The notes under the pieces: model-generated
Seen by the model: the letters and a program-made list of their open reading frames with translations, nothing else
Told to the model about the DNA's origin: nothing
Databases searched by the model: none
Made by a program: the position numbers and the translations under genes
Part shown: piece by piece, positions 9,063 to 17,762 of the stretch
Position numbering within the stretch: position 1 is the first letter of the stretch
How the letters are laid out: each line of letters starts with the position of its first letter
NCBI RefSeq assembly: GCF_003985145.1
Contig: NZ_ML133532.1
Location: 62,001 to 126,000 of the forward strand
Length of the DNA stretch: 64,000 nucleotides
Direction of reading: 5' to 3'
From: Rhizobium anhuiense
Lineage (GTDB): Bacteria; Pseudomonadota; Alphaproteobacteria; Rhizobiales; Rhizobiaceae

Positions 9063-9809
9063 ATGGCACATTCACCAGGCAGGACGATGAGCAGCGCCGA
9101 GCAGCTGCGCATGGTGCGTGTGAACAGGATTTCCAGCCGGTCCGATCTTTTTCCGCGGCTGATCGCCATGCAGAAGCTCGCCGATGCGCAAGGCTTTGCG
9201 ATCTTCCGCGTCAGCGGCTCGGGCCTTCCGGCAAAGCAGCGCCTGGTCTGCGAGCTCGAGAACTGGGGCTCTTCCAATGCCGGTTTCGGCAAGGCCTTCA
9301 TCGATGCCTACAGCGATATCCTTCTCGACCATATCGACAAGTCGCTGCTGCCGCTCTCATGGGCCGGCGGTCACGATCGCCCGGCGCCCGGCCCGGCCGA
9401 CTTCTCGCCGTTCATGACACGGCTGCAGAACGGTATTCTGCCTTTCTCCGGCCTTGCCTTTCCGGTGCGGCTCGGCGCCGTCGGCAATGGTTTCATCCTC
9501 TTCACCGGCGATGAGATCGATCCGTCGAGCGATACCATCGTCGAACTGCACGGTCGCTGCTGCCATATCATGATGGATCTGCTCTCGCTCGATGAACGCC
9601 GAACGGCTGCCGCCGAGGCGTTGAGCGAACGCGAGATCGCCTGTCTGCAGCTTGCCGGCGACGGCCGCATCAGCGAAGAGATCGCCGACAAGCTCGGCCT
9701 GTCGGTGCACACCGTCAACGCCTATCTCGGCTCGGCGACCATCAAGCTCGATTCCGTCAATCGCATACAGGCGATCGCCAAGGCGATCCGGCTCGGCTAC
9801 ATCAGCTGA
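9063..9809 (+). CDS. visR: LuxR-type flagellar master regulator VisR
   Basis: This is the partner of VisN, of matching length (248 residues) and domain plan: a variable N-terminal sensory-like domain and a C-terminal LuxR helix-turn-helix (LSEREIACLQLAGDGRISEE onward, about 184-245). In S. meliloti both proteins are needed, consistent with a heterodimer. The start at 9063 has GGGGGATCC just upstream; an alternative ATG is 9087. The gene is convergent with the flhB-side minus-strand genes, with 56 bases between and no clear terminator. Confidence 0.92.
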   Translation: MAHSPGRTMSSAEQLRMVRVNRISSRSDLFPRLIAMQKLADAQGFAIFRVSGSGLPAKQRLVCELENWGSSNAGFGKAFIDAYSDILLDHIDKSLLPLSWAGGHDRPAPGPADFSPFMTRLQNGILPFSGLAFPVRLGAVGNGFILFTGDEIDPSSDTIVELHGRCCHIMMDLLSLDERRTAAAEALSEREIACLQLAGDGRISEEIADKLGLSVHTVNAYLGSATIKLDSVNRIQAIAKAIRLGYIS

Positions 9810-9865
9810 ACCCGCGCCGTTCTTCTATCCAATGTGGATGAATGCTCGATTGTCTTGAGGGGACG

Positions 9866-10309
9866 TCAGCCGGCCAGCGCCCGAGGCGGTTGGTTGACGT
9901 TGTAACGGGCTTCCCGGAGGCTCTTTTCGAGAAAGACGGTATTCTCGTCAGGATCGGCCGATGGATCCTGGAAAGCGATATGATTGATCTCGATGCCGGC
10001 GTGATCTTCGGCAAGGGTGAGCTGGGCATAGACGGTGACGCCGCGTGGCTTGATTTCCAGATCGAGAACGACCTCGGGCTTACCGCCCCACTCCAGCGTA
10101 TAGTTGCCGCCCAGGCCGAAATTCACTGTGCCCGGATGGAAGAAAAGCTCCGCCGCCGACGCGACGAGATCGGAAAGGTTGCCGTAATACTCGAAGCGCA
10201 GCAGTGAAATAAGGTCAGAGGCATCCAGAAGGCGCAGTTCCGTGGCGACCGGGCTGATCGCAACGGCGAGGATCTTTTCACGCTGGGTAGAGTGGGGGCA
10301 TTTTTTCAT
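9866..10309 (-). CDS. Conserved hypothetical protein, translationally coupled to flhB
   Basis: I do not recognise this 147-residue protein. It is predicted soluble, with no signal peptide or membrane segment; its middle is strand-rich (TLEWGGKPEVVLDLEIKPRG) and the ends are more helical. It starts 5 bases after the flhB stop on the same strand, which suggests co-translation and a link to flagellar export or motility. The composition resembles neighbouring genes, so recent acquisition is not suggested. Function is unknown. Confidence 0.75.
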   Translation of the reverse strand: MKKCPHSTQREKILAVAISPVATELRLLDASDLISLLRFEYYGNLSDLVASAAELFFHPGTVNFGLGGNYTLEWGGKPEVVLDLEIKPRGVTVYAQLTLAEDHAGIEINHIAFQDPSADPDENTVFLEKSLREARYNVNQPPRALAG

Positions 10310-10314
10310 TCGGC

Positions 10315-11394
10315 TTATCTTACCCGTTTGTTCTTGGCGTCTGCGGCGTAGACCCGGTGGATCAGCTCCGCAACGGCCTTGTAGAAGACTGACGGTATGA
10401 CACTATCGATCGAGACTTGCGCAAACATGGAGCGCGCAAGCGGAGGATCCTCGAACACCGGTATGCCGTTCTGCTCGGCGATCTCCCTGATTTTGAGCGC
10501 GACGAGGTCCTGGCCCTTGGCCAGCACCACCGGTGCGTCGTTTTCTTCACGCGCGTAACGCAGCGCCACGGCATAGTGCGTCGGGTTGGCGATGACGAGC
10601 GTCGCCCGGTGCACATTGTTGATCATGCGCCGGCGCGCGCGGTCGCGCATCAGCGAGCGCTGCCGGCCCTTGACGAAGGGGTCGCCCTGCGCCTGCTTGT
10701 TTTCTTCCTTCACCTCGTGGCGCGTCATCTTCAGTTCGGTGAACCAGTGATGGCGCGTCCAGAAAAGATCGGCGATCGCCACGATCGCGGTGGCGATCAA
10801 CATGACGATGATGATCTTGCGCATCGCCGTCGTCGTCCGCACGAGGATGGTCTGCGGATCGGAGAACATCGCGTCGATCGAGCTGAAATATTCGCTTCTC
10901 ATCACGAAGAACAGGATGATGCCGACGATGACGACCTTGAACAGCGACTTTCCGAATTCGATGAGGCCGGGCAGGCTGAACAGCCGCGTCCAGCCTTTGA
11001 CCGGGGAGATGCGCGAGAACTGCGGCCGGATACGTTCGAGCACCGGTGTCGGCAGGTTCTGGAAGACGGCGGAGGCGATGCCGAACACCATGAACAGGAT
11101 GAAGGCGGGCGCCACCAGCGCCGCACTTGCCCAGCCGATCCGGACGAACAGCGATAGGATATCCGGCCCCGTCTCGATTTTCCATTGGTCGGGCTGCTCG
11201 AAGATGTCGCGCAGCGTTTCCGTCATGCGCCCGACGCTGTCGGGGAGGAAGAACACCAGATAGATGTAGGTGGCGAGAATGGTCGCGAAGATCGACAGCT
11301 CGCGCGAAAACGGCACGTTGCCTTTTTCCGCGGCATCGGTTTGCTTTTTCGCGGTCGGGGCTTCTGTTTTGCTGTCCTTGTCATCGTCTGCCAA
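10315..11394 (-). CDS. flhB: Flagellar export switch protein FlhB
   Basis: FlhB is the inner-membrane export component that switches substrate from hook to filament type after self-cleavage. Four membrane segments lie between about residues 25 and 205, followed by the cytoplasmic domain with the cleavage motif NPTH at 270-273. I chose a TTG start at 11394: a GGAGG sits 8 bases upstream, and the product then begins with ADDDKDSKTEAPT, matching FlhB N-termini. An in-frame TTG at 11412 is less likely. Length from this start is 359 residues, as expected. It is transcribed in the same direction as the fliG group but separated by 313 bases. Confidence 0.95.
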   Translation of the reverse strand: MADDDKDSKTEAPTAKKQTDAAEKGNVPFSRELSIFATILATYIYLVFFLPDSVGRMTETLRDIFEQPDQWKIETGPDILSLFVRIGWASAALVAPAFILFMVFGIASAVFQNLPTPVLERIRPQFSRISPVKGWTRLFSLPGLIEFGKSLFKVVIVGIILFFVMRSEYFSSIDAMFSDPQTILVRTTTAMRKIIIVMLIATAIVAIADLFWTRHHWFTELKMTRHEVKEENKQAQGDPFVKGRQRSLMRDRARRRMINNVHRATLVIANPTHYAVALRYAREENDAPVVLAKGQDLVALKIREIAEQNGIPVFEDPPLARSMFAQVSIDSVIPSVFYKAVAELIHRVYAADAKNKRVR

Positions 11395-11430
11395 GTCGCG
11401 GCCCTCCGTCAAAGAAATAGGCTGCAGCTA

Positions 11431-11534
11431 ATGCATGCCGCCCAAAATGTGCAGCGGTTTTGGGATGACGACATGCATCAAAACAAAGACCCAAAGCGCG
11501 TCGCAGGAACCGGGTTCTCTGCGACGCGCTTTGG
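11431..11534. repeat. Two-module palindromic intergenic repeat (RIME-like)
   Basis: Module 1 (11431-11478) has outer arms ATGCATG / CATGCAT and inner arms CCCAAAA / TTTTGGG around a short loop. Module 2 (11491-11534) is a perfect 16-base inverted repeat (CCAAAGCGCGTCGCAG and its complement) with a 12-base loop. Module 1 closely matches copies at 16243-16291 and 47594-47643. The layout fits rhizobial intergenic mosaic elements. It occupies much of the 313-base fliG-flhB gap; the rest of that gap shows only the hairpin at 11671-11709. Confidence 0.8.
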
Positions 11535-11670
11535 AGCGCAGCCTATTGCTGGAAGGGTAGTCGCCTGTGGCACGGCGATCAACAGCTGCCGTACGGCATG
11601 CCGGATTTGTCAACAGTCTCGAAGTGCCGATGCATGCAACGGGAAAACGACGTGCACAATAGACGGAGCG

Positions 11671-11709
11671 AAAACGAGTCGCATGAATCAGCGCACTGCG
11701 ACGCGTTTT
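11671..11709. repeat. Imperfect hairpin overlapping the fliG stop
   Basis: Arms AAAACGAGTCGCA (11671-11683) and TGCGACGCGTTTT (11697-11709) pair with one mismatch. The GCGACGCG core is shared with the repeat at 11491-11534. The right arm enters the fliG stop codon. It may act as a 3' mRNA end or be a partial repeat copy. Confidence 0.55.
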
Positions 11710-12748
11710 AGGCGGCTGCCGAAGCGTCGCCTTCCTTCTCCTTGAGTTCGATCTGGCCGGAATTGGCCAGGCGAATCGCTTCCTGCGCCACGGCGCGGCG
11801 GGCAATCGCGATCTCGCGCGGATTGACGCCGCCCATGCCGCTCTGCAGATCCGATTCGATCATGCGGCGCTGGCGTGGGCTGATGGCCGAGAGAACCGAT
11901 TCGCGGATCTCGGGGGGCGACCCGCGCAGCGCGACGGTGAGCACATCCGTCGAAATGTCGTTGAGCAGCAAGACGCGGCTGCGCTGCGGCATGTACATGA
12001 GGTCTTCGAAGAGGAAGATCTTCGGGCGGACCTTGTTGACCGATTCGCGGCTGATCGATTCGAGCGAGGTGAGCAGCGTGTCGACCTGCGGCTTGTCGAG
12101 TTCGTTCATGAGATCGGCGACCTTCGTCGAGCCGGCCGCATTGCGCTCTGCCTCGACCTCGGCAAGCAGCGTCATGACCTGGTTCTCGATGATCTGCGCG
12201 GCCTTCGGGCTGACCGTCTTCATGTTGACCGTTCTGTTCATGATGTCGGCGCGACGATTGTCGGGGAGTTGCAGCAGCACCTTGGCGCCGAAGTTGGAAG
12301 GCATCATCGAAAGAATATAGGCGACGGTCTGCGGATGTTCGCGCAGCAGGAACTGTGCGACGAATGTCGGCTCCGCTTCGCTGAGGCGATCCCAGATCGA
12401 GGTTTCATAGGCTTGGAATGCGGTGCGACGGCCAAGCAGGCTGTCGACCTCGTCGGGCGTCAGGCCTTCTTCGAGAATGGCCTCGATCGCCTTGGCGTTG
12501 TCCATCAGTCCGGCGCCCTCGGTGAAGAGGTCCTCGAACTCGGCGACGAGCAGCAGCAGTTCATCCGGCGGAATGGCACGAAGCGACTGGGCGGATGAGA
12601 TAATGGTCTGAAGTTCGGCCTGGGTGAAATACTTCAGCAGCCGGCCGGCGACGCCCTTTCCCATAGCGAGAAGAACAGCCGCCGCCTTTTCAGCCTGGGT
12701 CAACGGTTTCCCGGCTAGCGCGCCGCCGAAATCGTCAAAGTCCATCAT
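11708..12748 (-). CDS. fliG: Flagellar motor switch protein FliG
   Basis: FliG joins the MS ring to the C ring and contacts MotA to generate torque. The 346-residue protein has the N-terminal FliF-binding domain (AEKAAAVLLAMGKGVAGRLL), the middle domain with the EHPQ motif (REHPQTVAYIL) and the charged C-terminal torque domain (FLFEDLMYMPQRSRVLLLND). Two adjacent ATGs (12748 and 12745) are possible. It is the last gene of the motA-fliM-fliN-fliG set on the minus strand, 28 bases after fliN. Confidence 0.96.
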   Translation of the reverse strand: MMDFDDFGGALAGKPLTQAEKAAAVLLAMGKGVAGRLLKYFTQAELQTIISSAQSLRAIPPDELLLLVAEFEDLFTEGAGLMDNAKAIEAILEEGLTPDEVDSLLGRRTAFQAYETSIWDRLSEAEPTFVAQFLLREHPQTVAYILSMMPSNFGAKVLLQLPDNRRADIMNRTVNMKTVSPKAAQIIENQVMTLLAEVEAERNAAGSTKVADLMNELDKPQVDTLLTSLESISRESVNKVRPKIFLFEDLMYMPQRSRVLLLNDISTDVLTVALRGSPPEIRESVLSAISPRQRRMIESDLQSGMGGVNPREIAIARRAVAQEAIRLANSGQIELKEKEGDASAAA

Positions 12749-12776
12749 GGTCTAACCTCTCCGTCCCACACAGGGA

Positions 12777-13364
12777 TCAGGCTTTTTTCGTACTCAAAAC
12801 TTCTATCAGTTTCACACCGAATCGCGTGTCGTCGTGATCAAGCACCGTAATTTCGCCGCGTGCAATCCTGCGGCCGTTCACCATGATCTCGACGGGTTCG
12901 CCGATCTTCTTGTCGAGGGCGATGGTCGCCCCTTCATTGAGGTTCATCAGGCCGGAGACCTGCATGCGGCTGGTGCCGAGCATGATCTGGACATCGATCG
13001 GAATGTCCATGATCAGATCGAAATTGGAATTCAAAGCGCTGCCGAGCGGAGCCGGCGAACCCTCGAAAGAGGCGCTGCTGCCGAAATCCATGCCGGCAGC
13101 CTGGCTGGCATTGCCAGCGCCGAAATCGCCGCCGAAGTCGTCGCTGCCGAAGGGGCTTTCCGAAGCCTCGCCGCCGAAGGCCGCCAGGTCCGTTCCTGTC
13201 GCGAAAGGGTCGCTCTGTAGGTCGTCGCCAAACTGCGGCAGGTCGCCATCGGCATCCTGCTTCAGCACGCCGCGCAGATCGTCGATCGCCTGGTCGAGAT
13301 CCGCTTCGCTACCCGGAATATCCAGGGAGAGGTCGCTGTTCTGCTGTGTTTTCTTCGTAGCCAT
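12777..13364 (-). CDS. fliN: Flagellar motor switch protein FliN
   Basis: FliN forms the base of the C ring. At 195 residues it is longer than enteric FliN because of an acidic, low-complexity N-terminal half rich in Asp, Gly and Phe (about 1-105). The C-terminal SpoA domain is clear: LIMDIPIDVQIMLGTSRMQV, then GEPVEIMVNGRRIARGEITV. It lies between fliM and fliG in the switch operon, with a 65-base gap to fliM. Confidence 0.95.
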   Translation of the reverse strand: MATKKTQQNSDLSLDIPGSEADLDQAIDDLRGVLKQDADGDLPQFGDDLQSDPFATGTDLAAFGGEASESPFGSDDFGGDFGAGNASQAAGMDFGSSASFEGSPAPLGSALNSNFDLIMDIPIDVQIMLGTSRMQVSGLMNLNEGATIALDKKIGEPVEIMVNGRRIARGEITVLDHDDTRFGVKLIEVLSTKKA

Positions 13365-13429
13365 GAAATCACTATTCCAGTTGAAACTTGCCTCAAACTG
13401 CCTTTGCAGCCCAAAAGCCAGAGAACCGA

Positions 13430-14380
13430 TTAATTCATTAAATGACGGATGAGCTCGTCATCCGAGTTCATCGTATCCTTGACGCGGACCATGTAGTTTT
13501 CGCCTGAACGCCCGAACTCGCACACATACAATTCCTTGCTGTTGGCGCTGACCTCGACGCGCACGTCGCCGCTGTCGTGGAACGGAATGACGTCGCCGAC
13601 CATCAGCTTCGATATCGTGCGCAGCGTCAGGTCCTGCAGCCTGATCTTGGCCTCGAGCGTGACATGCGAGCGGCGGACCTGGTCGCCGAGCTGTTCGGTC
13701 CATTCCGCCGAGCTGCTGCCAGCCTGGCGCTTCGGCTTCGGCGGCGTCACCTTGGTCTTGAGCAGGGCGGTCTGCGGGACGATCAATGCGAATTCCGAAA
13801 CGATGCCGGCAAGGGTGATCGACATGTTGATGGCGGCGGCGAACTCGTCCGGGCGATCCTCGGCCGAGCGGGCGCGTGTGTCATGGGGGTGCGGAGCCGA
13901 AAGGCTCGGTTCGAAGCCGCCCGGCGCGTTGACGGCCGAGCGCAGCACCTTGGCGATCTTGTCGAAGACCATGACCGCCAGATCGAGTTCGATGATCGAA
14001 AGCACCCGGTCGGCGGGTTCTTCGATCGTATCGGCGGTGGCGCCGAGCAGGTGCTCCATCAGCGTGATGACGAACCCGTTGCCGCAGACAAGCGTAATGT
14101 TCTGCGACCAGTTGCGCAGCGTCGCGTCGACGAGCGTGACGTTCGCACTCAGGTCGTCGACCAGATGGTTCTTGTAGCCGATCTCGCAGCCGAGATAGTT
14201 GACCGTCACGTCGAGCCCGGTCTCGCTTTTGATGACGTCGGGAAAGAATTCGCTGTAGATTTCCCCAAAGGAGCTGCAGATCTTGGCGACCCTGCCTTTG
14301 TCGCCAAGCCCGCCTGTCAGTTTGGCGAGAAGGGCAGGATCCATAGCCGGTTTGTCGTGCGAAGCATTGCTCATGGTCAT
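13430..14380 (-). CDS. fliM: Flagellar motor switch protein FliM
   Basis: FliM is the C-ring subunit that receives CheY-P. The 316-residue protein has the CheC-like middle domain and a C-terminal SpoA domain (RLQDLTLRTISKLMVGDVIP). Family resemblance is remote in places, as usual for rhizobial FliM. The N-terminus (MTMSNASHDKPAMDPALLAK) lacks the enteric LSQxEIDALL CheY-binding peptide. The start abuts the motA stop codon with no gap, suggesting coupled translation. Confidence 0.93.
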   Translation of the reverse strand: MTMSNASHDKPAMDPALLAKLTGGLGDKGRVAKICSSFGEIYSEFFPDVIKSETGLDVTVNYLGCEIGYKNHLVDDLSANVTLVDATLRNWSQNITLVCGNGFVITLMEHLLGATADTIEEPADRVLSIIELDLAVMVFDKIAKVLRSAVNAPGGFEPSLSAPHPHDTRARSAEDRPDEFAAAINMSITLAGIVSEFALIVPQTALLKTKVTPPKPKRQAGSSSAEWTEQLGDQVRRSHVTLEAKIRLQDLTLRTISKLMVGDVIPFHDSGDVRVEVSANSKELYVCEFGRSGENYMVRVKDTMNSDDELIRHLMN

Positions 14381-15253
14381 TTAAGCCGCCTTGTTTTCGC
14401 CGCCTGGATTCATCATTTCCTGTTCGACCGCATCGATGGACGGACGCTCGTAGGCCGAAATCGTCTTGCGGCCGTATTCGAGAGCGACCTGCGGCACCGA
14501 CCCGTTCATATAGGCAAGCAGTGTCTGCTTGACGATGACGTAGAGGCGGTGCTGCTTGTTGCGTACCACCTTGATCTGCGAGACCAGCGGCGAGCAGACG
14601 CAGTAAGACAAGAGAATGCCGAGGAAGGTGCCGACAAGCGCCGAGCCGATCAAATGGCCGAGCACTTCAGGCGAATCATTGATGTGGGCCATCGCCTTGA
14701 TGACGCCGAGAACGGCCGCGACGATGCCGATCGCCGGGAAGGAATCGCCCATGATCTGGATCGCGTGGTAGGGCTTCATCTTGTCGTGCATGATGGTGTT
14801 GAGCTCTTCATCCATCAGCGCTTCGATCTCGTGGCTGCGCGCGTTGCCGATGATGATCAGGCGCACGTAGTCGCAGATGAACGCTGTCAGTTCCTTGTTC
14901 TTTAGAACAGTCGGAGCCTGCTGGAAGATCGTCGATTCGGCCGGATTGTCGATATGGGCTTCGATTTCGTTGCGCGACTTGGTGCGCAGGTCGCGCATCA
15001 GCGAATAGAGCACGCCGAGCGTGTCGAGATAATTGCGTTCCTTCGGCACGGCGTGCTTGAAGGCTTCGCCGAGCGCCTTGCCGGAATCCTTCACCACCTT
15101 CATCGGGTTCGCCATGATGAAGCTGCCGAGACCGGCGCCACCGATGATGACGAATTCGAAGGGCTGGAACAGGGCGTCCACGTGGCCGCCCATCGCCATG
15201 AAGCTGCCGATGACACAGCCGCAAGTCACTATAAATCCGATAATGATATTCAT
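14381..15253 (-). CDS. motA: Flagellar stator protein MotA
   Basis: MotA, with MotB, is the proton-channel stator. I chose ATG 15253, giving 290 residues beginning MNIIIGFIVTCG, which matches rhizobial MotA. The open frame extends 28 codons further but without a plausible start. Four membrane segments are visible (about 3-22, 33-52, 170-190, 200-220), with the large cytoplasmic loop carrying the charged MRDLRTKSRNEIEAHI helix that faces FliG and the conserved Pro in DSFPAIGIVAAVLGVI. It leads the switch operon and diverges from flgF. Confidence 0.96.
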   Translation of the reverse strand: MNIIIGFIVTCGCVIGSFMAMGGHVDALFQPFEFVIIGGAGLGSFIMANPMKVVKDSGKALGEAFKHAVPKERNYLDTLGVLYSLMRDLRTKSRNEIEAHIDNPAESTIFQQAPTVLKNKELTAFICDYVRLIIIGNARSHEIEALMDEELNTIMHDKMKPYHAIQIMGDSFPAIGIVAAVLGVIKAMAHINDSPEVLGHLIGSALVGTFLGILLSYCVCSPLVSQIKVVRNKQHRLYVIVKQTLLAYMNGSVPQVALEYGRKTISAYERPSIDAVEQEMMNPGGENKAA

Positions 15254-15301
15254 CGTCAGCCCAATCTGAACGTTACTTTTCTCTAAGACGGATAGGATTT
15301 C

Positions 15302-15341
15302 TGCCTTGCGTGAGGCTGATGAAAAGGCCGCTCGCAAGGCA
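15302..15341. promoter_or_regulatory. Inverted repeat in the motA/flgF divergent region
   Basis: TGCCTTGCG (15302-15310) and its exact complement CGCAAGGCA (15333-15341) flank 22 bases. They lie in the 255-base divergent control region between motA and flgF. It could be a shared operator or a chance dyad; no regulator can be assigned. Confidence 0.4.
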
Positions 15342-15508
15342 TTTCCACGTGCCAGCTTCGCGCAAGCATCTGCCGTCAGTCTAAAGGAGACGAATGGGTG
15401 TCCGCACCCGTTTTCTGAGATGCCGCCTCAGCGAAATCCCGGCCGAACCACTCAAGACGACGCCCGGCTTTTCGTTCCGTTCATCGCCAATGCTTGGAGC
15501 TTACCGAC

Positions 15509-16243
15509 ATGCAATCCGGTCTTTATGTTTCTCTGTCGTCGCAGATGGCCCTCGAAAAGCGCCTGAACACCATCGCGGACAACATGGCGAACGTGAACAC
15601 CACCGGTTTTCGCGCCACAGAGGTGAAGTTCGACGAGATGGTGGCGAATACCAAGAACAAGCTGAATACCAAGGTCGCCTTCGTTTCCCAGGGCAACGAC
15701 TACCTGAACGAAGGAAATGGCGAACTGCAGCATACCGGCAACATGCTCGATTTCGCCATCAAGGGCGATGCCTGGTTTGCGCTCGATACGCCGGCCGGCC
15801 GCGTGCTGACGAGGGACGGGCGCTTCACGATCAAGGATACCGGCGAACTCGTGTCGATCAGGGGATATCCCGTTCTCGACGCCGGCGGCGCGCCGATCCA
15901 GCTCAACACCAAGGGCGGCGAGCCGGCCGTCGGCACCGACGGCATCATCTATCAGGCCGACCGCCAGGTCGCTTCGCTTGGTCTGTTCGAAGCCGATATC
16001 AGCAAGGGTTACCTGCGCTACGAAAACAGCGGCATCATGACCACCGACCAGCCGCGCGCCGTTGTCGACCGCTTCAATATCGGTGTCGAGCAGGGCTATC
16101 TCGAAAACTCCAATGTCAACGCCATGCGCGAGATCACCCAGCTGATCGAAGTCAACCGCGCCTTCGAAAGCGTTTCGTCGCTGATGCGTGACAGCGAGGA
16201 TTCCTTCAAGGAAGCCGTCCAGACGCTTGGGGGCAGCCGTTGA
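15509..16243 (+). CDS. flgF: Flagellar proximal rod protein FlgF
   Basis: FlgF is a rod subunit exported through the flagellar type III system, and it carries no cleaved signal peptide. From ATG 15509 it is 244 residues and starts MQSGLYVSLSSQMALEKRL; a GGAG sits 9 bases upstream. The rod signature NTIADNMANVNTTGFRA is in the first 40 residues, and the C-terminal helix (ITQLIEVNRAFESVSSLM) is typical. The open frame also has an upstream TTG (15494), which I reject because the product would not match the family start. Confidence 0.95.
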   Translation: MQSGLYVSLSSQMALEKRLNTIADNMANVNTTGFRATEVKFDEMVANTKNKLNTKVAFVSQGNDYLNEGNGELQHTGNMLDFAIKGDAWFALDTPAGRVLTRDGRFTIKDTGELVSIRGYPVLDAGGAPIQLNTKGGEPAVGTDGIIYQADRQVASLGLFEADISKGYLRYENSGIMTTDQPRAVVDRFNIGVEQGYLENSNVNAMREITQLIEVNRAFESVSSLMRDSEDSFKEAVQTLGGSR

Positions 16244-16344
16244 TGCATGTCGCCCAAAAGTGTCCGGCGGTTTTGGGAGGACGGCATGCATAAGAGCAGA
16301 GATCCGAAATACACCGCATGCAGCATGCTGCACGCGGTGTATTT
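16243..16344. repeat. Two-module palindromic intergenic repeat (RIME-like)
   Basis: Module 1 spans 16243-16291: arms ATGCATG / CATGCAT and CCCAAAA / TTTTGGG, nearly identical to 11431-11478. Module 2 spans 16305-16344: a perfect 12-base inverted repeat (GAAATACACCGC and complement) enclosing a TGCAGCATGCTGCA palindrome. Its sequence is unrelated to module 2 of the other copy. The element fills the flgF-fliI gap and touches the flgF stop. Confidence 0.8.
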
Positions 16345-16362
16345 CAGGGCGGGATTTGAAGC

Positions 16363-17760
16363 ATGAGCACCAAGCTACTGTCCGAGGACGGCCTTTCCCC
16401 GAAACTGGCGCATCTGACAGGCCTCGTCGAGCGCTATGCATCGCCGGAGTTCGCCGTCGCCCATGGCGGTCGCGTGCAGACCATCGCCGCCGGCCATTAC
16501 ACGGTGCGCGGTCTCTCCCGCCATGTTCGTCTCGGGGAGTTCGTCGCCCATAAATCGGCGACCGGCATCCATCTCGGCGAGGTCGTGCGCGTCGAGCCGG
16601 ACCTGATCTATGTCTGCCCCATCGAACCCGGCGAGCCGATCGGCATCCACGATACGGTCATCCGCAAGGGCGCCTTCCGCATTTCGCCGTCGGACAGCTG
16701 GTGCGGGCGCACCGTCAACTCGCTTTGCGAGCCGATCGACGGGCTGGGTCCGATCACCGAGGGCCTCGATCGGCGCTCGATCTCCAACACCGCGCCGCCT
16801 TCGATGACCCGCAAGCGTGTCCAGACCGGCTTCAAGACCGGGGTGCGCGCCATCGACATCTTCTCGCCGCTCTGCCTCGGACAGCGCCTCGGCATCTTCG
16901 CCGGTTCCGGCGTCGGCAAGTCGACGCTTCTGTCCATGCTCGCCCGCGCCGATGCCTTCGACAAGGTTGTCATTGCTCTCGTCGGCGAACGCGGCCGCGA
17001 GGTGCGCGAATTCATCGAGGATACGCTCGGCAGCAATATGAAGAAGGCGATCGCCGTCGTCGCCACCAGCGACGAGAGCCCGATGCTGCGCAAGATGGCG
17101 CCGCTGACGGCGGTCACCATCGCCGAGCATTTCCGCGACAAGGGGGAGAACGTCCTCTTCATCGTCGACAGCGTCACGCGTTTCGCCCATGCGATCCGCG
17201 AAGTGGCGACCGCCTCCGGCGAGCCGCCGATCGCGCGCGGCTATCCCGCGTCCGTCTTCACCGAACTGCCGCGGCTGCTGGAACGCGCCGGTCCCGGCCC
17301 CGAGGGCGCCGGCACCATCACGGCGATCATCTCGATCCTCGTCGACGGCGACAACCACAACGACCCGATCGCCGACTCGACGCGCGGCATTCTCGACGGT
17401 CACATCGTCCTGCAGCGCAGTCTCGCCGAAGAAGGGCGTTATCCGCCGATCGATCCGCTGGCCTCGATCTCGCGTCTCGCCCGCAAGGCCTGGACGCCGG
17501 ACCAGGAAAAGCTGGTGTCGCGGCTGAAAGTGCTGATCCACCGCTTCGAGGAGACGCGCGACCTGCGCCTGATCGGCGGTTATCGCCAGGGCGCCGATCC
17601 CGATCTCGACATGGCGGTCAAGCAGGTGCCCATCATTTACGACGTCCTGAAGCAGTCGCCGGGCGACCGTGACTCGCCCGATGCCTTTGCCGATCTCGCC
17701 GGCGCGCTCAAGGCCGCAGCCGGTATGGGCAATCAGGGCGGACAGATTCAGAGGAGATAG
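16363..17760 (+). CDS. fliI: Flagellar export ATPase FliI
   Basis: FliI energises flagellar protein export at the cytoplasmic face. The 465-residue protein resembles F1-beta: the Walker A loop is GSGVGKST at about 181-188, the Walker B strand is VLFIVDS at about 264-270, and the signature PAYPSV-like segment is present as RGYPASVFTELPRLLERAG. Length is normal. It leads a run of co-directional genes; the next gene starts 2 bases after its stop. Confidence 0.97.
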   Translation: MSTKLLSEDGLSPKLAHLTGLVERYASPEFAVAHGGRVQTIAAGHYTVRGLSRHVRLGEFVAHKSATGIHLGEVVRVEPDLIYVCPIEPGEPIGIHDTVIRKGAFRISPSDSWCGRTVNSLCEPIDGLGPITEGLDRRSISNTAPPSMTRKRVQTGFKTGVRAIDIFSPLCLGQRLGIFAGSGVGKSTLLSMLARADAFDKVVIALVGERGREVREFIEDTLGSNMKKAIAVVATSDESPMLRKMAPLTAVTIAEHFRDKGENVLFIVDSVTRFAHAIREVATASGEPPIARGYPASVFTELPRLLERAGPGPEGAGTITAIISILVDGDNHNDPIADSTRGILDGHIVLQRSLAEEGRYPPIDPLASISRLARKAWTPDQEKLVSRLKVLIHRFEETRDLRLIGGYRQGADPDLDMAVKQVPIIYDVLKQSPGDRDSPDAFADLAGALKAAAGMGNQGGQIQRR

Positions 17761-17762
17761 AC

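Noticed and set aside
11431..11709. Insertion-sequence remnant between fliG and flhB
   Set aside because: The palindromes match other intergenic repeats, and there is no transposase fragment or target duplication.
15394..16191. Open frame with an excellent ribosome-binding site (AAAGGAGACG-ATG) upstream of flgF
   Set aside because: It runs out of frame through flgF and becomes Arg/His-rich. The strong initiation signal is real, but only a short leader peptide would be plausible, and nothing supports one.
15452..16441. 329-codon open frame antisense to flgF
   Set aside because: No domain or plausible start, and it spans a palindromic repeat. flgF on the other strand is clear.
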